Assembly: GCF_026248825.1 (NCBI RefSeq)
Contig: NZ_CP110973.1
Coordinates: 6,345,501-6,409,500 of the forward strand
Direction: 5' to 3'
DNA from: Larkinella insperata
Lineage (GTDB): Bacteria > Bacteroidota > Bacteroidia > Cytophagales > Spirosomataceae
Length of the DNA stretch: 64,000 nt
This document shows positions 32,807 through 43,400 of the stretch, in pieces. Every line of letters starts with the position of its first letter. The stretch's first letter is position 1. The position numbers and the translations under genes were made by a program. The notes under the pieces are model-generated. The model was given only the letters and a program-made list of their open reading frames with translations. It did no database searches and had not been told where the DNA came from.

Positions 32807-33850
32807 TCATTGCCCTACGTCAGAAGCCGTTCGCTGCGCCGAACCGTAAATCCGCTCGACGACTTCCTGCAAAATAGCGCCCTGCTCGCCGGTGCAGACG
32901 TTGGACGGTTTACCCAGACAGGCGTCTATAAAAGCCGCCGTATTTTTAAGCTGGATGTCACTATCTTCCAGATATGGGAAATGCACATCCGCCAGTTCGC
33001 CAGCTATCTCGGTATAGAGCGTAAACGGAAACAACTTTGCCCCCCCCCGGCTGCCGAATACTTCCAGGTTCCGATTGATGTCGATTTGCGTGTTCAGGGC
33101 AAATGACGAGGATAAAACGATGGACGCGTTGTTTGGAAATGACAGGTAGGCCATGCAGGCATCTTCTACTTCAAACTTTTCCGGATTCCAGGTTCCCATC
33201 AAGCCTTTCCCACCGGTTTTGCCGATGAAGTCGTAGGTATTGGCCAGAATCCGGTCGGGAACGGCGTAGTCGAGGGCACACAGCGCCAGATCGAGCACGT
33301 GAACGCCCAGATCCATCAGCGCCCCGCCCCCCTGCATCGACTTATCGGTAAAATAGCCCCAACCCGGAATGCCCCGCCGACGCAGAAAATTGGCCTTGAT
33401 GTGGTAAATGTCGCCCAACTGTCCGTGGGTTTTGCTCCGCATCATCAGCTCCCATTCATTCGTTTGCCGCAGTTGTAGGTTATACGCCAGTACCAACCCA
33501 TTGCGGGTGGCCAGGTCGGCCATTTCGCGGGCCTGCCGGGCGGTCAGGGCGGGCGGTTTTTCGCAGAAGACGTGGCAGCCTTTTTCGAGCGCCTGCATGG
33601 CGAAGGGATAATGCAGGTTGTTCGGGGTCGAAATCACCACCAGGTTCGGTTGACACTGCTCGTACATCTTGGCGGCATCGTCAAATGCGTGCGGAATACC
33701 GTGTTTCTGCGCCAGTGCCCCGGCTTTCATCCCATCTCGGCTGCAAACGGCTACAATGTCGACCTTGTCGGCTAGTTTTTGCAGAGCGGGAATGTGGTTT
33801 TTATCGGCAATATTGCCCCCGCCGATCAGGGCGGCCTTGAATGTTGGCAT
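32807..33850 (-). CDS. Gfo/Idh/MocA family oxidoreductase
   Basis: A 347-residue NAD(P)-dependent sugar or inositol dehydrogenase. KAALIGGGNIADKNH is the dinucleotide-binding glycine motif, VVISTPNNLHYPFAMQALEKG and CHVFCEKPP the EKP motif with the catalytic-type lysine, and GGGALMDLGVHVLDLALCAL the conserved helix with a histidine. The ATG at 33850 is chosen because the Rossmann strand begins there; nine codons upstream are unlikely. It ends 42 bases before the TIM-barrel isomerase gene begins upstream on the same strand, so the two are probably an operon acting on the same sugar, although the substrate is unknown. Confidence 0.9.
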   Translation of the reverse strand: MPTFKAALIGGGNIADKNHIPALQKLADKVDIVAVCSRDGMKAGALAQKHGIPHAFDDAAKMYEQCQPNLVVISTPNNLHYPFAMQALEKGCHVFCEKPPALTARQAREMADLATRNGLVLAYNLQLRQTNEWELMMRSKTHGQLGDIYHIKANFLRRRGIPGWGYFTDKSMQGGGALMDLGVHVLDLALCALDYAVPDRILANTYDFIGKTGGKGLMGTWNPEKFEVEDACMAYLSFPNNASIVLSSSFALNTQIDINRNLEVFGSRGGAKLFPFTLYTEIAGELADVHFPYLEDSDIQLKNTAAFIDACLGKPSNVCTGEQGAILQEVVERIYGSAQRTASDVGQ

Positions 33851-33934
33851 CGATGTAAGGGTTGGGAGTTGTCGCACAGAGTTGATCAGAGGACATCGGG
33901 GAGTATGCTGTTTAACTCGGTGCTATCATACATT

Positions 33935-34849
33935 TTAAAGCACCAGAAATTGACTCAGGTAATTGCGGGAGGTCAGAATTGCCGTCTGCACGTCTTCGGC
34001 GCTGCCTTCGTAAGCTTTGTCCTCCACTTCGATACAAACCGGACCCCGGTACCGAACGTCCGTTAAAGCCGCAAAAAACGCGCCCCAGCGAACGTCGCCC
34101 AACCCCGGCAGTTTCGGCGAGTGGTATTCCAGCGGGTTGGCCATGATGCCAACGCGGTCGAGTTTGTCGCGGTAAACCTTTACGTCCTTGAGGTGAATGT
34201 GGTGCAGCCGGTCTTTGTAATCGTAGATGGGCTTCACTTCGTTCATCATCTGAAAAATCAGGTGCGACGGATCATAATTTAGCCCCAGAATGCGGGACGG
34301 AATGATTTCGAACATGCGATCCCAGATGGCGGGCGTCGTTGCCAGGTTTTTACCGCCCGGCCACTCATCGTCGGTAAACCACATCGGGCAGTTTTCAATG
34401 CCGATTTTCACGTTGTTTTCCTCCGCCACTTTGATGATTTCGGGCCAGTGCTTGGCAAATAGCTTCAGGTTTTCGGTAATGGTCAGCCCCGGATTGCGGC
34501 CAATGAAGGTATTGACCACCGGAATTTCCAGCTGGGCGGCCGCCCGGATGACCTTCTTGATGTGTTCGCGGTAGTAGGCGGCTTTTTCCGGGTCCGGATC
34601 GAGCGGGTTCGGGTAATAGCCGAGTCCGGAGATATAAACCCCGTACTTGTGCGTCAGTTGCTGGATGTGCTTGGCATCGAAATTATCCACATCAATGTGC
34701 GAAACACCCGCGTACCGCCGGGCGTCGGAGTTATCGGTGGGCCAGCACATCACTTCAACGCACTTAAAGCGTTGCTCTGAGGCAAATTGCAGGACATGCT
34801 CCAGATCGTATTCCGCCAGAATGGCACTTACAAAACCAAGATGCAGCAT
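33935..34849 (-). CDS. Sugar phosphate isomerase/epimerase (xylose isomerase-like TIM barrel)
   Basis: A 304-residue AP-endonuclease 2/xylose isomerase-like TIM barrel protein. It starts HLGFVSAILAEYDLEHVLQF. Metal-site residues appear as NVKIGIENCP (Glu), LNYDPSHLIFQ (Asp and His), HHIHLKDVKV (His) and VCIEVEDKAY (Glu), the order found in this superfamily. Complete and of normal length. First gene of a two-gene minus-strand operon with the Gfo/Idh/MocA oxidoreductase, a common catabolic pair for sugars and inositols. The exact substrate is not deducible. Confidence 0.88.
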   Translation of the reverse strand: MLHLGFVSAILAEYDLEHVLQFASEQRFKCVEVMCWPTDNSDARRYAGVSHIDVDNFDAKHIQQLTHKYGVYISGLGYYPNPLDPDPEKAAYYREHIKKVIRAAAQLEIPVVNTFIGRNPGLTITENLKLFAKHWPEIIKVAEENNVKIGIENCPMWFTDDEWPGGKNLATTPAIWDRMFEIIPSRILGLNYDPSHLIFQMMNEVKPIYDYKDRLHHIHLKDVKVYRDKLDRVGIMANPLEYHSPKLPGLGDVRWGAFFAALTDVRYRGPVCIEVEDKAYEGSAEDVQTAILTSRNYLSQFLVL

Positions 34850-35045
34850 AATAACAGTGGGTTAGTTTCTAGTTTAAGAGTTATTGTTTTTTTCCGTGCG
34901 GTAACCAGCCGACCGTTCGATAAACGTTCATTCGTTTTGGCTTGAATTCTCCCGTTTCGCACGCCGAAAAAGACCGAAAGCCTATCAAAAAAGAATAAAT
35001 CCAGTTTTGGAAACTGAAGAGATTCGTGACAAGTTTACAAAAAAT

Positions 35046-35957
35046 ATGATATTCAACCTGACCATACTAGGCAGCGGGTCGGCAACGCCCATACTGGACC
35101 GCCACACCACCGCCCAGACCCTGACCATTGAAGGAGATTATTTTCTGATCGACTGCGGAGAGGGCACGCAATACCGTCTGATGGAGAACCACCTCCGGCC
35201 CGGACGGCTCAAGTATATTTTCATCAGTCACCTGCACGGCGACCATTATTTCGGACTGGTGCCGCTGCTGTCGAGCCTGAACCTGGCCGGGCGTACCGAC
35301 GATCTGTGGCTGTTTGGCCCGCGTGGTCTTTGGGAAATCATTACCGTGCAGTTCCGGTATTCCGAGACTAAACTGAATTACCCGATTCATTTTCAGGAGA
35401 CCGATCCGCACGAACCGGCCGTTATTTTCAACCACCCGAATGTCACGGTGGAAACCATCCCGCTGCAACACCGCATCGACTGCACCGGTTTTCTGTTCCG
35501 GGAGAAGGGCCGGAAACGCAAGCTGATTGCCGAAAAACTGCCCGCTGATTTGCCGGTGGCGTATTACCGGCTCCTGAAAGACGGAAAAGACATTGTGGAT
35601 GATCAGGGCCAGGTGCTCTACAGCGCCGACGAATACACGCTGCCCGCGCCCAGCCCCCGCTCCTACGCCTTCTGCTCCGACACCCGATACAACGAAGCCA
35701 TGTTCGACCAGATTCGCGGGGTGGATCTGCTCTACCACGAAGCTTCGTTTCTGGACGATTTCGAAGAACTAAGCGCCCGGTATTTTCACTCAACGGCCCG
35801 TCAGGCGGCTCTGACAGCGGCTCAGGTCGGTGCGCGTCGGCTGATGATCGGCCATTTTTCGTCACGCTACAAAGTTACCGACGAGTTTCTGGTTCAGGCC
35901 CGGTCGGTTTTCCCGGAAACGTACCTGGCGATTGAAGGCGAGACGACGGAGATTTAA
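35046..35957 (+). CDS. rnz: Ribonuclease Z
   Basis: A 303-residue metallo-beta-lactamase-fold nuclease that matures the 3' ends of tRNA precursors, needed here because the tRNAs in this window do not encode CCA. FISHLHGDHYFGL is the HxHxDH zinc motif; ILGSGSATPILDRHTTAQ and LIDCGEGTQYRLM are the RNase Z N-terminal signatures; LLYHEASFLDDF and IGHFSSRYK complete the metal ligands. The ATG at 35046 starts the fold directly; a TTG 13 codons earlier is less likely. Convergent with the peptidase gene across a strong terminator. Confidence 0.95.
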   Translation: MIFNLTILGSGSATPILDRHTTAQTLTIEGDYFLIDCGEGTQYRLMENHLRPGRLKYIFISHLHGDHYFGLVPLLSSLNLAGRTDDLWLFGPRGLWEIITVQFRYSETKLNYPIHFQETDPHEPAVIFNHPNVTVETIPLQHRIDCTGFLFREKGRKRKLIAEKLPADLPVAYYRLLKDGKDIVDDQGQVLYSADEYTLPAPSPRSYAFCSDTRYNEAMFDQIRGVDLLYHEASFLDDFEELSARYFHSTARQAALTAAQVGARRLMIGHFSSRYKVTDEFLVQARSVFPETYLAIEGETTEI

Positions 35958-35969
35958 CAACCTACATAT

Positions 35970-36006
35970 AAAAAGCCGCTCCTGGATTGAGCAGGAGCGG
36001 CTTTTT
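35970..36006. terminator. Bidirectional terminator after rnz
   Basis: A 15-base-pair perfect stem AAAAAGCCGCTCCTG / CAGGAGCGGCTTTTT with a seven-base loop. It serves both rnz on the + strand and the metallopeptidase gene on the minus strand. Confidence 0.92.
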
Positions 36007-36025
36007 GATTCAGACGGGCCGACGA

Positions 36026-39000
36026 TTACGGTTTTACTACCTTCCGGTGCGCTACACCTTTGGGCGTCTGCACGTTCAGCACGTAGAAGCCCGACGGCAA
36101 CTGGCTCGTGTCGAGCGTGGCTTGGTGCGTCCGGTTTTTGATCGGCTGCTGAATCAGCGTGGCCCCCGAAACTGTGGTCAGCGTCAGGCTCTCGAAATAG
36201 TCTCCCTGCGGCAACTCGACCGTCAGCGTCGCACCAACCGGATTCGGATACGTCTTGAGCGCATCGGCCCAGGTCGGTTCGGTACCGGTAACCGCCAGCA
36301 CGTTAAACTTACGCTCGACGGGGGTAGCTGCGGCATACTGCCCATTTCCAGCCTGGGTGGCCCGCACGGTCACGACCCCCGGTTTGGTGGGCGTCAGGCG
36401 GTTGCCCGCAACGGTTGCCGGACCCGATACGATTTCAAAACTCACCGGCAATTGGGACGAAGCCGTGGCCGCCAGCGTAAACGAACCGTCTCCCTCGTAC
36501 TTATCCGGAATGGCGTTAAATGTAATGGTCTGGGCGGTTTTACCAGTTTCGGCCCGCGTTCCGGTGGCGTACCAGACACCCCATTTGGCGTTGTCGTACA
36601 ACGGCTTCACATCTCCTTTGGGCGAAAGTTTATCGGCCTGCATTTCAATCATCGCAATCATTTCCACGTCGCCGTCGGAGTTCAGCGTGTTGAAGACCAG
36701 CCGGTCGTCGAGACGGGAATAATCCGGGTAACCAATCGTGACGTTTGAAATAACCGAACTCAGCTTACCGGTTTCCAGATCGCCCGCCAGGATGTTGTAC
36801 GTTTCCTCGATTTCATTCAGGTAATCGAAGGCAATGATGCTCGGCGAGTTTTTCGAGAAGCTCGGGTTACCCACACTTTCGCCTTCTTCCAGCTTCGAAA
36901 ACAGCTTCAGGATGTTTCCGTCGTCGAACGTGTTCTCTGCTTTGTCCCACACGCTGATAAAGCCCACGTCCCAATAGTTAATGTCCTCGCCATCCGAATT
37001 TTTCAGGCTGTTGTAAGCGTCATACACCAGAAACTCTCCCGTGTGGTTCCACTCAAACGAATCGGCATACTGAACCTCCCCGGTGGTTACGCCCTCGGCC
37101 GTGGTCGGGTTGTAGAGCGGAAACTGCTTCCATTTTTTCAGGTCGTAGCTATACACCCAGATCGACGCATCCCGTTCTTTGGTCAGGGCCGCGATTTTTT
37201 TACCGTCCCGCGAAATAGCGACGTTGTCCCAGATGGTTTCGTCGGACACCACTACTTCCTCCACCGCACCGGTCAGACTCACCGCCCGGATGCGACCATC
37301 TTCGGTAACGTAATAAGCCGCTTTACCGTCGTCGGTGATGCTCGGTTTGTGCTTGATGCCCGCTTTGATGCGGGGCGTCAGCTCACCCGTGCTCACGGGG
37401 GCCGTGTACAGTTTCTGATCCCCGACGCTGTAGAGCATCAGCATGTCTTTACCGTTGTTGGCGGGCAAATCCTGCGGTTCTTCCGGATTCTGGGTGCTCT
37501 CCTTAACGCCAACGGTATCGAAGGCTTCCCGGGCGGCTTTCACTTCGGCCCCCTCCGCCCCAAACAGGTCGCCGGTGGCCCGGATCACGGCCAGCCGCAG
37601 ATCAAGAAATTTGGAACTCCGGGTCAGATAATTCGTCAGAGCCCGGTAGTAAATCTGTTCGGCTTTATCTTTCCCGACTTTAGTCGCAAACAGGTAATAG
37701 GCGTAGTTGGGAATACCGCTGTTGGCGTGCACCCCACCGTTGTCTCCTTTCGTCACGATGAACTGATCCATCGTTTTAGGCTGGTAGCCCCGCACTTTGG
37801 GTCCGTCCTGGTTCGGGTTTGACATGCTGCGCATGGCCCCCGTCGGGTAGGCGCTTTTCAGGATAATATCTTCCCCAATCGTCCAGTCGTCCCGGTCGAT
37901 CATGGTGCCAAATACATCGGCCATTGACTCGTTGATGGCGCCCGATTGATCCTGATACACCAGGTTGGCGGTGTTTTCGATCACCCCGTGGGTCATCTCG
38001 TGCCCGGCCGCGTCCAAACCGCCCGCCAGCGGTTTAAACCCTTTGTTACCGTTTCCGTATCCCATGTAACCGCCGTTCCAGAAGGCGTTATCCATCCCGC
38101 TGCCGTCTTCTTCAACCACGTTGATGATGGACAGAATCGAACCGCCTTTTCCGTTCAGCGAGTTGCGTTTGTGCACATTCAGGTAATATTCGTAGGCCAG
38201 CCCCGCGTTGGTGTGGGCCGAAATGGCCGTCGCTTTCCAGTCGGTATTGTTTGGGGAAGTGACGAAGAAAAGATTCAGGTTACCGTCTTCGTCCCGTTTA
38301 CTGCGTGCGTCCAGGGTGACGATGGCCCCGACCGGTTTTTGAGGCATGGTGGAAGCCTCACTGTCGAACATTCCCCGCGAGGCATCGATCAGGTAGTACC
38401 CCGAACCGGACTGGTAGCCGTTCAGGTCTTGGGCGATACCGTTCAGGTCTTTGCCCGTGGCTTTCACGGGGCCGTCCACCCCGCAGGTGTGGTTATATTT
38501 GTTCAGCACCGCACCCGTCTGGGCATCGATCATGTACTGCCAGCGCTCAATCATGTTTGGGCGGATGGTAACTTCGTAGGCCAGCACCGTCTTATCACCC
38601 ATCGGATACAGGCACAGCGCCCCCTGCGACGGTTTCAGATCCAGCAGATTCTGCCCGAACGTCCGCACCACCGATTCTTTGCCGACATCCTTGAAAGCCC
38701 GTTCCGTTGCCTGCTGCAACGAGATTCGGGCGGTGGTATTGGCATTTTTAACCACTTTATACTGTCCGTTGAGCAGCGTCACGGTTCCGTTGGTCAGGTG
38801 CGCCACAAGCTCACTGCCGTACACCGGAATGCCCTGAAAGGTCTGCGCCATCCGAATATGGGTCTGCCCCAGCCGGTCGGTTTCGGTGTTGGTGATCTGA
38901 AATTGCTCCTCCGGTTTGTCGATCTTCAGCAAATCCCGAATCTGACCCATGAACGAGAAAGCCGATACCCGGGCGCTCACCCGGGCGCCCCTGGAAGAGA

Positions 39001-39286
39001 GCGTTGGCTTCACGCGGTTTTCAATGTAAATCGGCAGGTCGGTGTCTTTGTCGCGCACAACCCGCAACCGCAGCGGCTGCGTGTCGAACTGCGGAGCGGA
39101 TGCACCGGCGGCAATCCGAAAATTACCCTTCCGATCGGCGGGCAGGGCCACTTCCGCATTCAGACGCTGGGCGAGGCCGGGCGTCGCCGGATGTGTTTTC
39201 AGTTTTCGCCCAAAACCGGTTGGGGCAGGTTGGGCCAGGGCGCTAAGCGCACAGCTCAGCAGGACAGGCAGTAAAAGTGATTTCAT
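36026..39286 (-). CDS. M4 (thermolysin-like) metallopeptidase, secreted by the type IX system
   Basis: A 1086-residue secreted protease. A signal peptide (MKSLLLPVLLSCALSALAQ) is followed by an FTP/PepSY prodomain (GIPVYGSELVAHL), the catalytic domain with HEMTH near residue 428 and the downstream zinc glutamate in AINESMADVF, a region resembling PD40/beta-propeller strands (about 600-880: GKAAYYVTEDGRIRAV, DGKKIAALT), an Ig-like module (about 920-1005) and a C-terminal T9SS sorting domain (TYPNPVGATLTVEL to the end). It is cleaved and exported to the surface or medium. It follows a small exported protein gene 27 bases upstream. Confidence 0.93.
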   Translation of the reverse strand: MKSLLLPVLLSCALSALAQPAPTGFGRKLKTHPATPGLAQRLNAEVALPADRKGNFRIAAGASAPQFDTQPLRLRVVRDKDTDLPIYIENRVKPTLSSRGARVSARVSAFSFMGQIRDLLKIDKPEEQFQITNTETDRLGQTHIRMAQTFQGIPVYGSELVAHLTNGTVTLLNGQYKVVKNANTTARISLQQATERAFKDVGKESVVRTFGQNLLDLKPSQGALCLYPMGDKTVLAYEVTIRPNMIERWQYMIDAQTGAVLNKYNHTCGVDGPVKATGKDLNGIAQDLNGYQSGSGYYLIDASRGMFDSEASTMPQKPVGAIVTLDARSKRDEDGNLNLFFVTSPNNTDWKATAISAHTNAGLAYEYYLNVHKRNSLNGKGGSILSIINVVEEDGSGMDNAFWNGGYMGYGNGNKGFKPLAGGLDAAGHEMTHGVIENTANLVYQDQSGAINESMADVFGTMIDRDDWTIGEDIILKSAYPTGAMRSMSNPNQDGPKVRGYQPKTMDQFIVTKGDNGGVHANSGIPNYAYYLFATKVGKDKAEQIYYRALTNYLTRSSKFLDLRLAVIRATGDLFGAEGAEVKAAREAFDTVGVKESTQNPEEPQDLPANNGKDMLMLYSVGDQKLYTAPVSTGELTPRIKAGIKHKPSITDDGKAAYYVTEDGRIRAVSLTGAVEEVVVSDETIWDNVAISRDGKKIAALTKERDASIWVYSYDLKKWKQFPLYNPTTAEGVTTGEVQYADSFEWNHTGEFLVYDAYNSLKNSDGEDINYWDVGFISVWDKAENTFDDGNILKLFSKLEEGESVGNPSFSKNSPSIIAFDYLNEIEETYNILAGDLETGKLSSVISNVTIGYPDYSRLDDRLVFNTLNSDGDVEMIAMIEMQADKLSPKGDVKPLYDNAKWGVWYATGTRAETGKTAQTITFNAIPDKYEGDGSFTLAATASSQLPVSFEIVSGPATVAGNRLTPTKPGVVTVRATQAGNGQYAAATPVERKFNVLAVTGTEPTWADALKTYPNPVGATLTVELPQGDYFESLTLTTVSGATLIQQPIKNRTHQATLDTSQLPSGFYVLNVQTPKGVAHRKVVKP

Positions 39287-39313
39287 GGATGTATTTGTTG
39301 TTACGAATATTTA

Positions 39314-39769
39314 CTAATCTCGTTTTGAAACCGGCACCAGCTTCATGAACGAATTGTAAAATTTACTGAACGCAGGCGGCACGGTTTGCCCGGTGGCCCC
39401 CCAGGTGACTCGATACTCCTGTTGACCTTTCTTCCAGCCTACAAACCGATAGGTATTTCCCGGCTGGTCGAACTGTACGGTTTTGATCCGGCAGTTGGCT
39501 TCCAATTCGTTAAACAGCCGCCGGGTGGTCGTGGCCGGTTGTTTACCCAGCCGGGTAAACAGCGAATCCGCTTCGGTTTTGCGGTAGAGGTACCCGTTTT
39601 CGAGCAGGTAATAAACCGTTGAAGCACCGGTGAATCCGCCCCCTTTCCCGACCATAATCTGGCGTTTCCTGTAACTCAGTGGGTACCGGGAACCGGAAGC
39701 GACGGTCTGTGCCTCCGCTACCCCGGCAATTCCCAACAGAAAGAAACTTAAAAGCAAACTCTTCAACAT
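39314..39769 (-). CDS. Small exported protein of unknown function
   Basis: A 151-residue protein with an N-terminal signal peptide (MLKSLLLSFFLLGIAGVAEA, then QT). The mature part is about 130 residues, basic, with short strands such as GSRYPLSYRKRQIMVGKGG, KTVQFDQPGNTYRFVGWKKG and QEYRVTWG. No domain is recognised. The ATG at 39769 is used because a longer frame would place residues before the signal. Located just upstream of the M4 peptidase gene on the same strand (27-base gap), so it may be a co-expressed inhibitor, chaperone or substrate. That role is inference only. Confidence 0.7.
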   Translation of the reverse strand: MLKSLLLSFFLLGIAGVAEAQTVASGSRYPLSYRKRQIMVGKGGGFTGASTVYYLLENGYLYRKTEADSLFTRLGKQPATTTRRLFNELEANCRIKTVQFDQPGNTYRFVGWKKGQQEYRVTWGATGQTVPPAFSKFYNSFMKLVPVSKRD

Positions 39770-39793
39770 GGTGTGGATGGATTGAACACAGTG

Positions 39794-39801
39794 CGAATGT
39801 A
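39794..39801 (-). promoter_or_regulatory. TACATTCG -7-like box before the exported protein gene
   Basis: One mismatch to TAnnTTTG on the minus strand, 24 bases before the ATG. No supporting -33 box. Confidence 0.25.
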
Positions 39802-39847
39802 GACACTCCGCAGAACGGGTGCTACTGGTCGCTGGATGAGTCGTCAA

Positions 39848-40413
39848 AAATCATCGTTGAAGTGTGTATGATTGAGGAATCGGTTGATGAATCAGTCAGT
39901 CATGGTGTAAACCTACATACCAAAACAAAAGCTGTTTATTTTTTAACTCTGAAAGGATAAAAACACAACTTTTTCTCCAATTTCAGTTAAATTTCAAACC
40001 AATTTTTAGATAAAAAGTCAATTTTCTTCCATTTTAGTCAAAATTACAGCCTTCATCCTGATATGGATTGGTTTTGATACAGAAACACCTCCTATACTGC
40101 CAAAACTAACTTTATAGTAGCTAATCCTGCTCCAAATTCACTTAAAATTCTAATTTCCAATCCTTCAACTGATCCGGATTTTTACTAGAATTTATTCACT
40201 AACCAAGACAATTTTGCACCAAAATCATAAAATTTGCTATACAAACGAAATTTCGTGTTTTGACCTTTTCGCAAAATATATTTTAATGTAACTTGCACTT
40301 CCAACGCAAAAACAGTATTGTCTATCCAGCATTCCTAGTTTTTTTTAAACCCACCTGTAGACCATCTTTTTTGCCAGTTTTTCAATAACCAAAATCACAA
40401 AAAAGTTTAGCCG
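39848..40413. other. AT-rich region before gltB
   Basis: 566 bases of markedly lower GC than the surroundings. No frame of useful length on either strand and no intrinsic terminator. It probably contains the gltB promoter and regulatory sites, but no exact TAnnTTTG box is found. Confidence 0.5.
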
Positions 40414-43400
40414 ATGTCTTCTTCTAACGCACCGCAACAGGGTCTATACCGGCCTGAGTTTGAACATGACGCCTGTGGAATTGGATTCGTCGCACACGTG
40501 AAGGGCCGCAAGTCGCACCAGATCGTGGAAGACGCCCTGACGATGCTCACGCGCATGGACCACCGGGGTGCGGTTGGCTACGAAACCAATACGGGCGACG
40601 GTGCCGGGATTTTGATTCAGATTCCTCATGAATTGTTCGTTGACGAATGCCGCAAGCTGAATTTCTCGCTGCCATCGGCGGGCGATTACGGGGTTGGGAT
40701 GATTTACATGCCCAAAGACGAGCGTCTGCGGAAGGAATGCCGGGATATTCTGAACCGAACCATCAAGAAACTAAACCTGGAGCTGATTGGCTACCGCGTC
40801 GTGCCGGTTGATTCATCCGACCTGGGGAACGGTTCGCGCTCGGTAGAGCCGCAGATGGAACAGGTTTTCATCCGCAAACCCGAAACCCTGACTCCCGACG
40901 AATTTGAACGGAAATTATACATTGTTCGAAACTACAGCAGCCGGATCATCAACGAAACCGTAACCGGCCTGCAAAATAGTTTCTATTACTCCTCGCTTTC
41001 GAGCCGGGTTATTACCTACAAAGGCCAGCTGACGACCATGCAACTCCGGGATTACTACCCCGATTTGCAGCGGGAAGAACTGGTATCGGCCATTGGCGTG
41101 GTGCACTCGCGTTTCTCGACCAACACCTTCCCCTCCTGGCAACTGGCGCAGCCGTTCCGGTACATTGCCCACAACGGCGAGATCAACACCGTAAAAGGCA
41201 ACGTCAACTGGATGAAAACGGCGGAAGCCATGCTCGAATCCAAGTTGTTTACCAAGGAAGAGCTGGCCATGCTGCGCCCGATCTGTAACCTGAATCAGTC
41301 GGACTCGGCCAACCTCGACAACGCCATCGAATTGCTGGTGCTGTCGGGCCGGTCGCTGCCGCACGTGATGATGATGCTGATTCCGGAAGCCTGGGATGGC
41401 AACGAAAGCATGGACCCCGCCCGTCATGCCTTCTACGAATACCACGCGGCCATTATGGAGCCGTGGGACGGTCCGGCGTCGATTTCCTTTACGGACGGCA
41501 AGATTGTCGGCGCAACCCTCGACCGCAACGGTCTGCGTCCTTCGCGCTACTGGGTAACCGACGAAGACGTGGTCATTATGGCATCCGAAGCTGGGGTCAA
41601 CGACGTTGATCCGGCGAAGGTCGTCAAAAAAGGCCGTCTGCAACCGGGCCGCATGTTTGTGGTCGATATGGAACAGGGCCGCATCATCAGTGACGAAGAA
41701 GTAAAATCCGACATCTGCTCGCGGCAACCGTATCAGCAGTGGCTCGACGAAAATAAAATTAAAATCTCCGACCTGCCGAAACCCGTCCGCACGTTCAGCC
41801 ACATGCGGAAACAGGACATCACGCAGCGTCAGCAGGCATTCGGGTATACGTCCGAAGACCTCCGGATGATTCTGGGGCCGATGGCCAAAACGGGTCTGGA
41901 AGCCCTGGGTTCGATGGGAACCGACTCGCCCTTGGCCGTTCTGTCGGACCAAAGCCAGCACCTGGCCAACTACTTCAAGCAACTGTTTGCGCAGGTGACT
42001 AACCCGCCGATTGACTCCATCCGGGAGCGGGCCATCATGTCGCTGATTTCGTTCGTGGGGGCCAACGGCAACCTGCTGAGCGAAGAACCCGAACACTGCC
42101 GGTTGATCGAGCTGACCCAGCCCGTGCTGACCATCGAAGAATTTGACAAACTGCGGTTTGTGGATAAAAACCACTTCCAGGCCAAAACCATCAACACCTA
42201 TTTCCGCGCCGATCAGGGCGGGGTAGGTCTGGAACGGGCCCTGGAACGGATTTGCCGCTACGCCGAAGACGCCATCGAAGACGGGTTTGAAATCATCATC
42301 CTGTCCGACCGCGCCATCGACTCCGACCACGCGCCGATTCCCTCGCTGCTGGCTACTTCGGCCATCCACCACCATCTGATTCGCAAAGGATTACGTGGGC
42401 AGGTCGGTATTCTGGTTGAAGCCGGTGACGTGTGGGAAACGCACCATTTTGCCGCTCTGATTGGGTACGGTGCATCGGGCGTTAACCCCTACATGGCGTT
42501 TGAGACCATCACCGACATGAAGGAGCGCGGCCTGATTCAGGTGGATTATCCGGTTGAAAAACTGCACCAGAATTACATCAAAGCCGTTAACAAAGAGCTG
42601 CTGAAGATCTTCTCGAAAATGGGCATCTCAACCCTGCAATCATACCAGGGTGCCATGATTTTCGAGTGTCTGGGTCTGAACAAAGACGTGGTGGATCGTT
42701 ACTTCACGGGCACCATTTCCCGTATCGGCGGTATGGGTCTGGAACAAATCGGCCGCGAAATCCTGGTGCGTCACCGGCAGGCGTTCCCTGAAGACAATAA
42801 GCTCACCAACCGCCTGGAAGTGGGTGGTGTCTACCAGTGGAAACAACGCGGGGAAGCGCACATTTTCAACCCCGATACGATTCACCTGCTGCAACAGGCG
42901 ACCAAGAAAAACGATTACCAGATTTACAAGAAATACGCCAATCTGATCGACGATCAAACCCGGAAAGCCCTGACGCTGCGCGGTTTGATGAAGTTCAAGA
43001 AAGGCAATCCGGTGCCCATCGAAGAAGTTGAGCCGATTGAAAGCATTTTCAAACGGTTTGCGACGGGAGCCATGTCCTTCGGGTCCATCTCGTGGGAAGC
43101 ACACACCACGCTGGCCATTGCCATGAACCGCATCGGCGGCAAGAGCAATTCCGGCGAAGGCGGTGAAGATGAACTTCGGTATACGCCCCTGGCCAACGGC
43201 GACAACATGAACTCCGCCATCAAGCAGGTGGCTTCGGGACGGTTTGGGGTAACAAGCCACTACCTGACCAACGCCCGCGAACTGCAAATCAAGATGGCGC
43301 AGGGTGCCAAACCCGGCGAAGGCGGTCAGTTGCCGGGTCACAAAGTTGACGACTGGATCGGTCGCACGCGTCACTCAACGCCGGGCGTAGGTCTGATTTC

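Noticed and set aside
32741..33106. Plus-strand frame of 121 codons over the terminator and oxidoreductase end
   Set aside because: It runs antisense to the well-supported Gfo/Idh/MocA gene and through the hairpin; a shadow frame.
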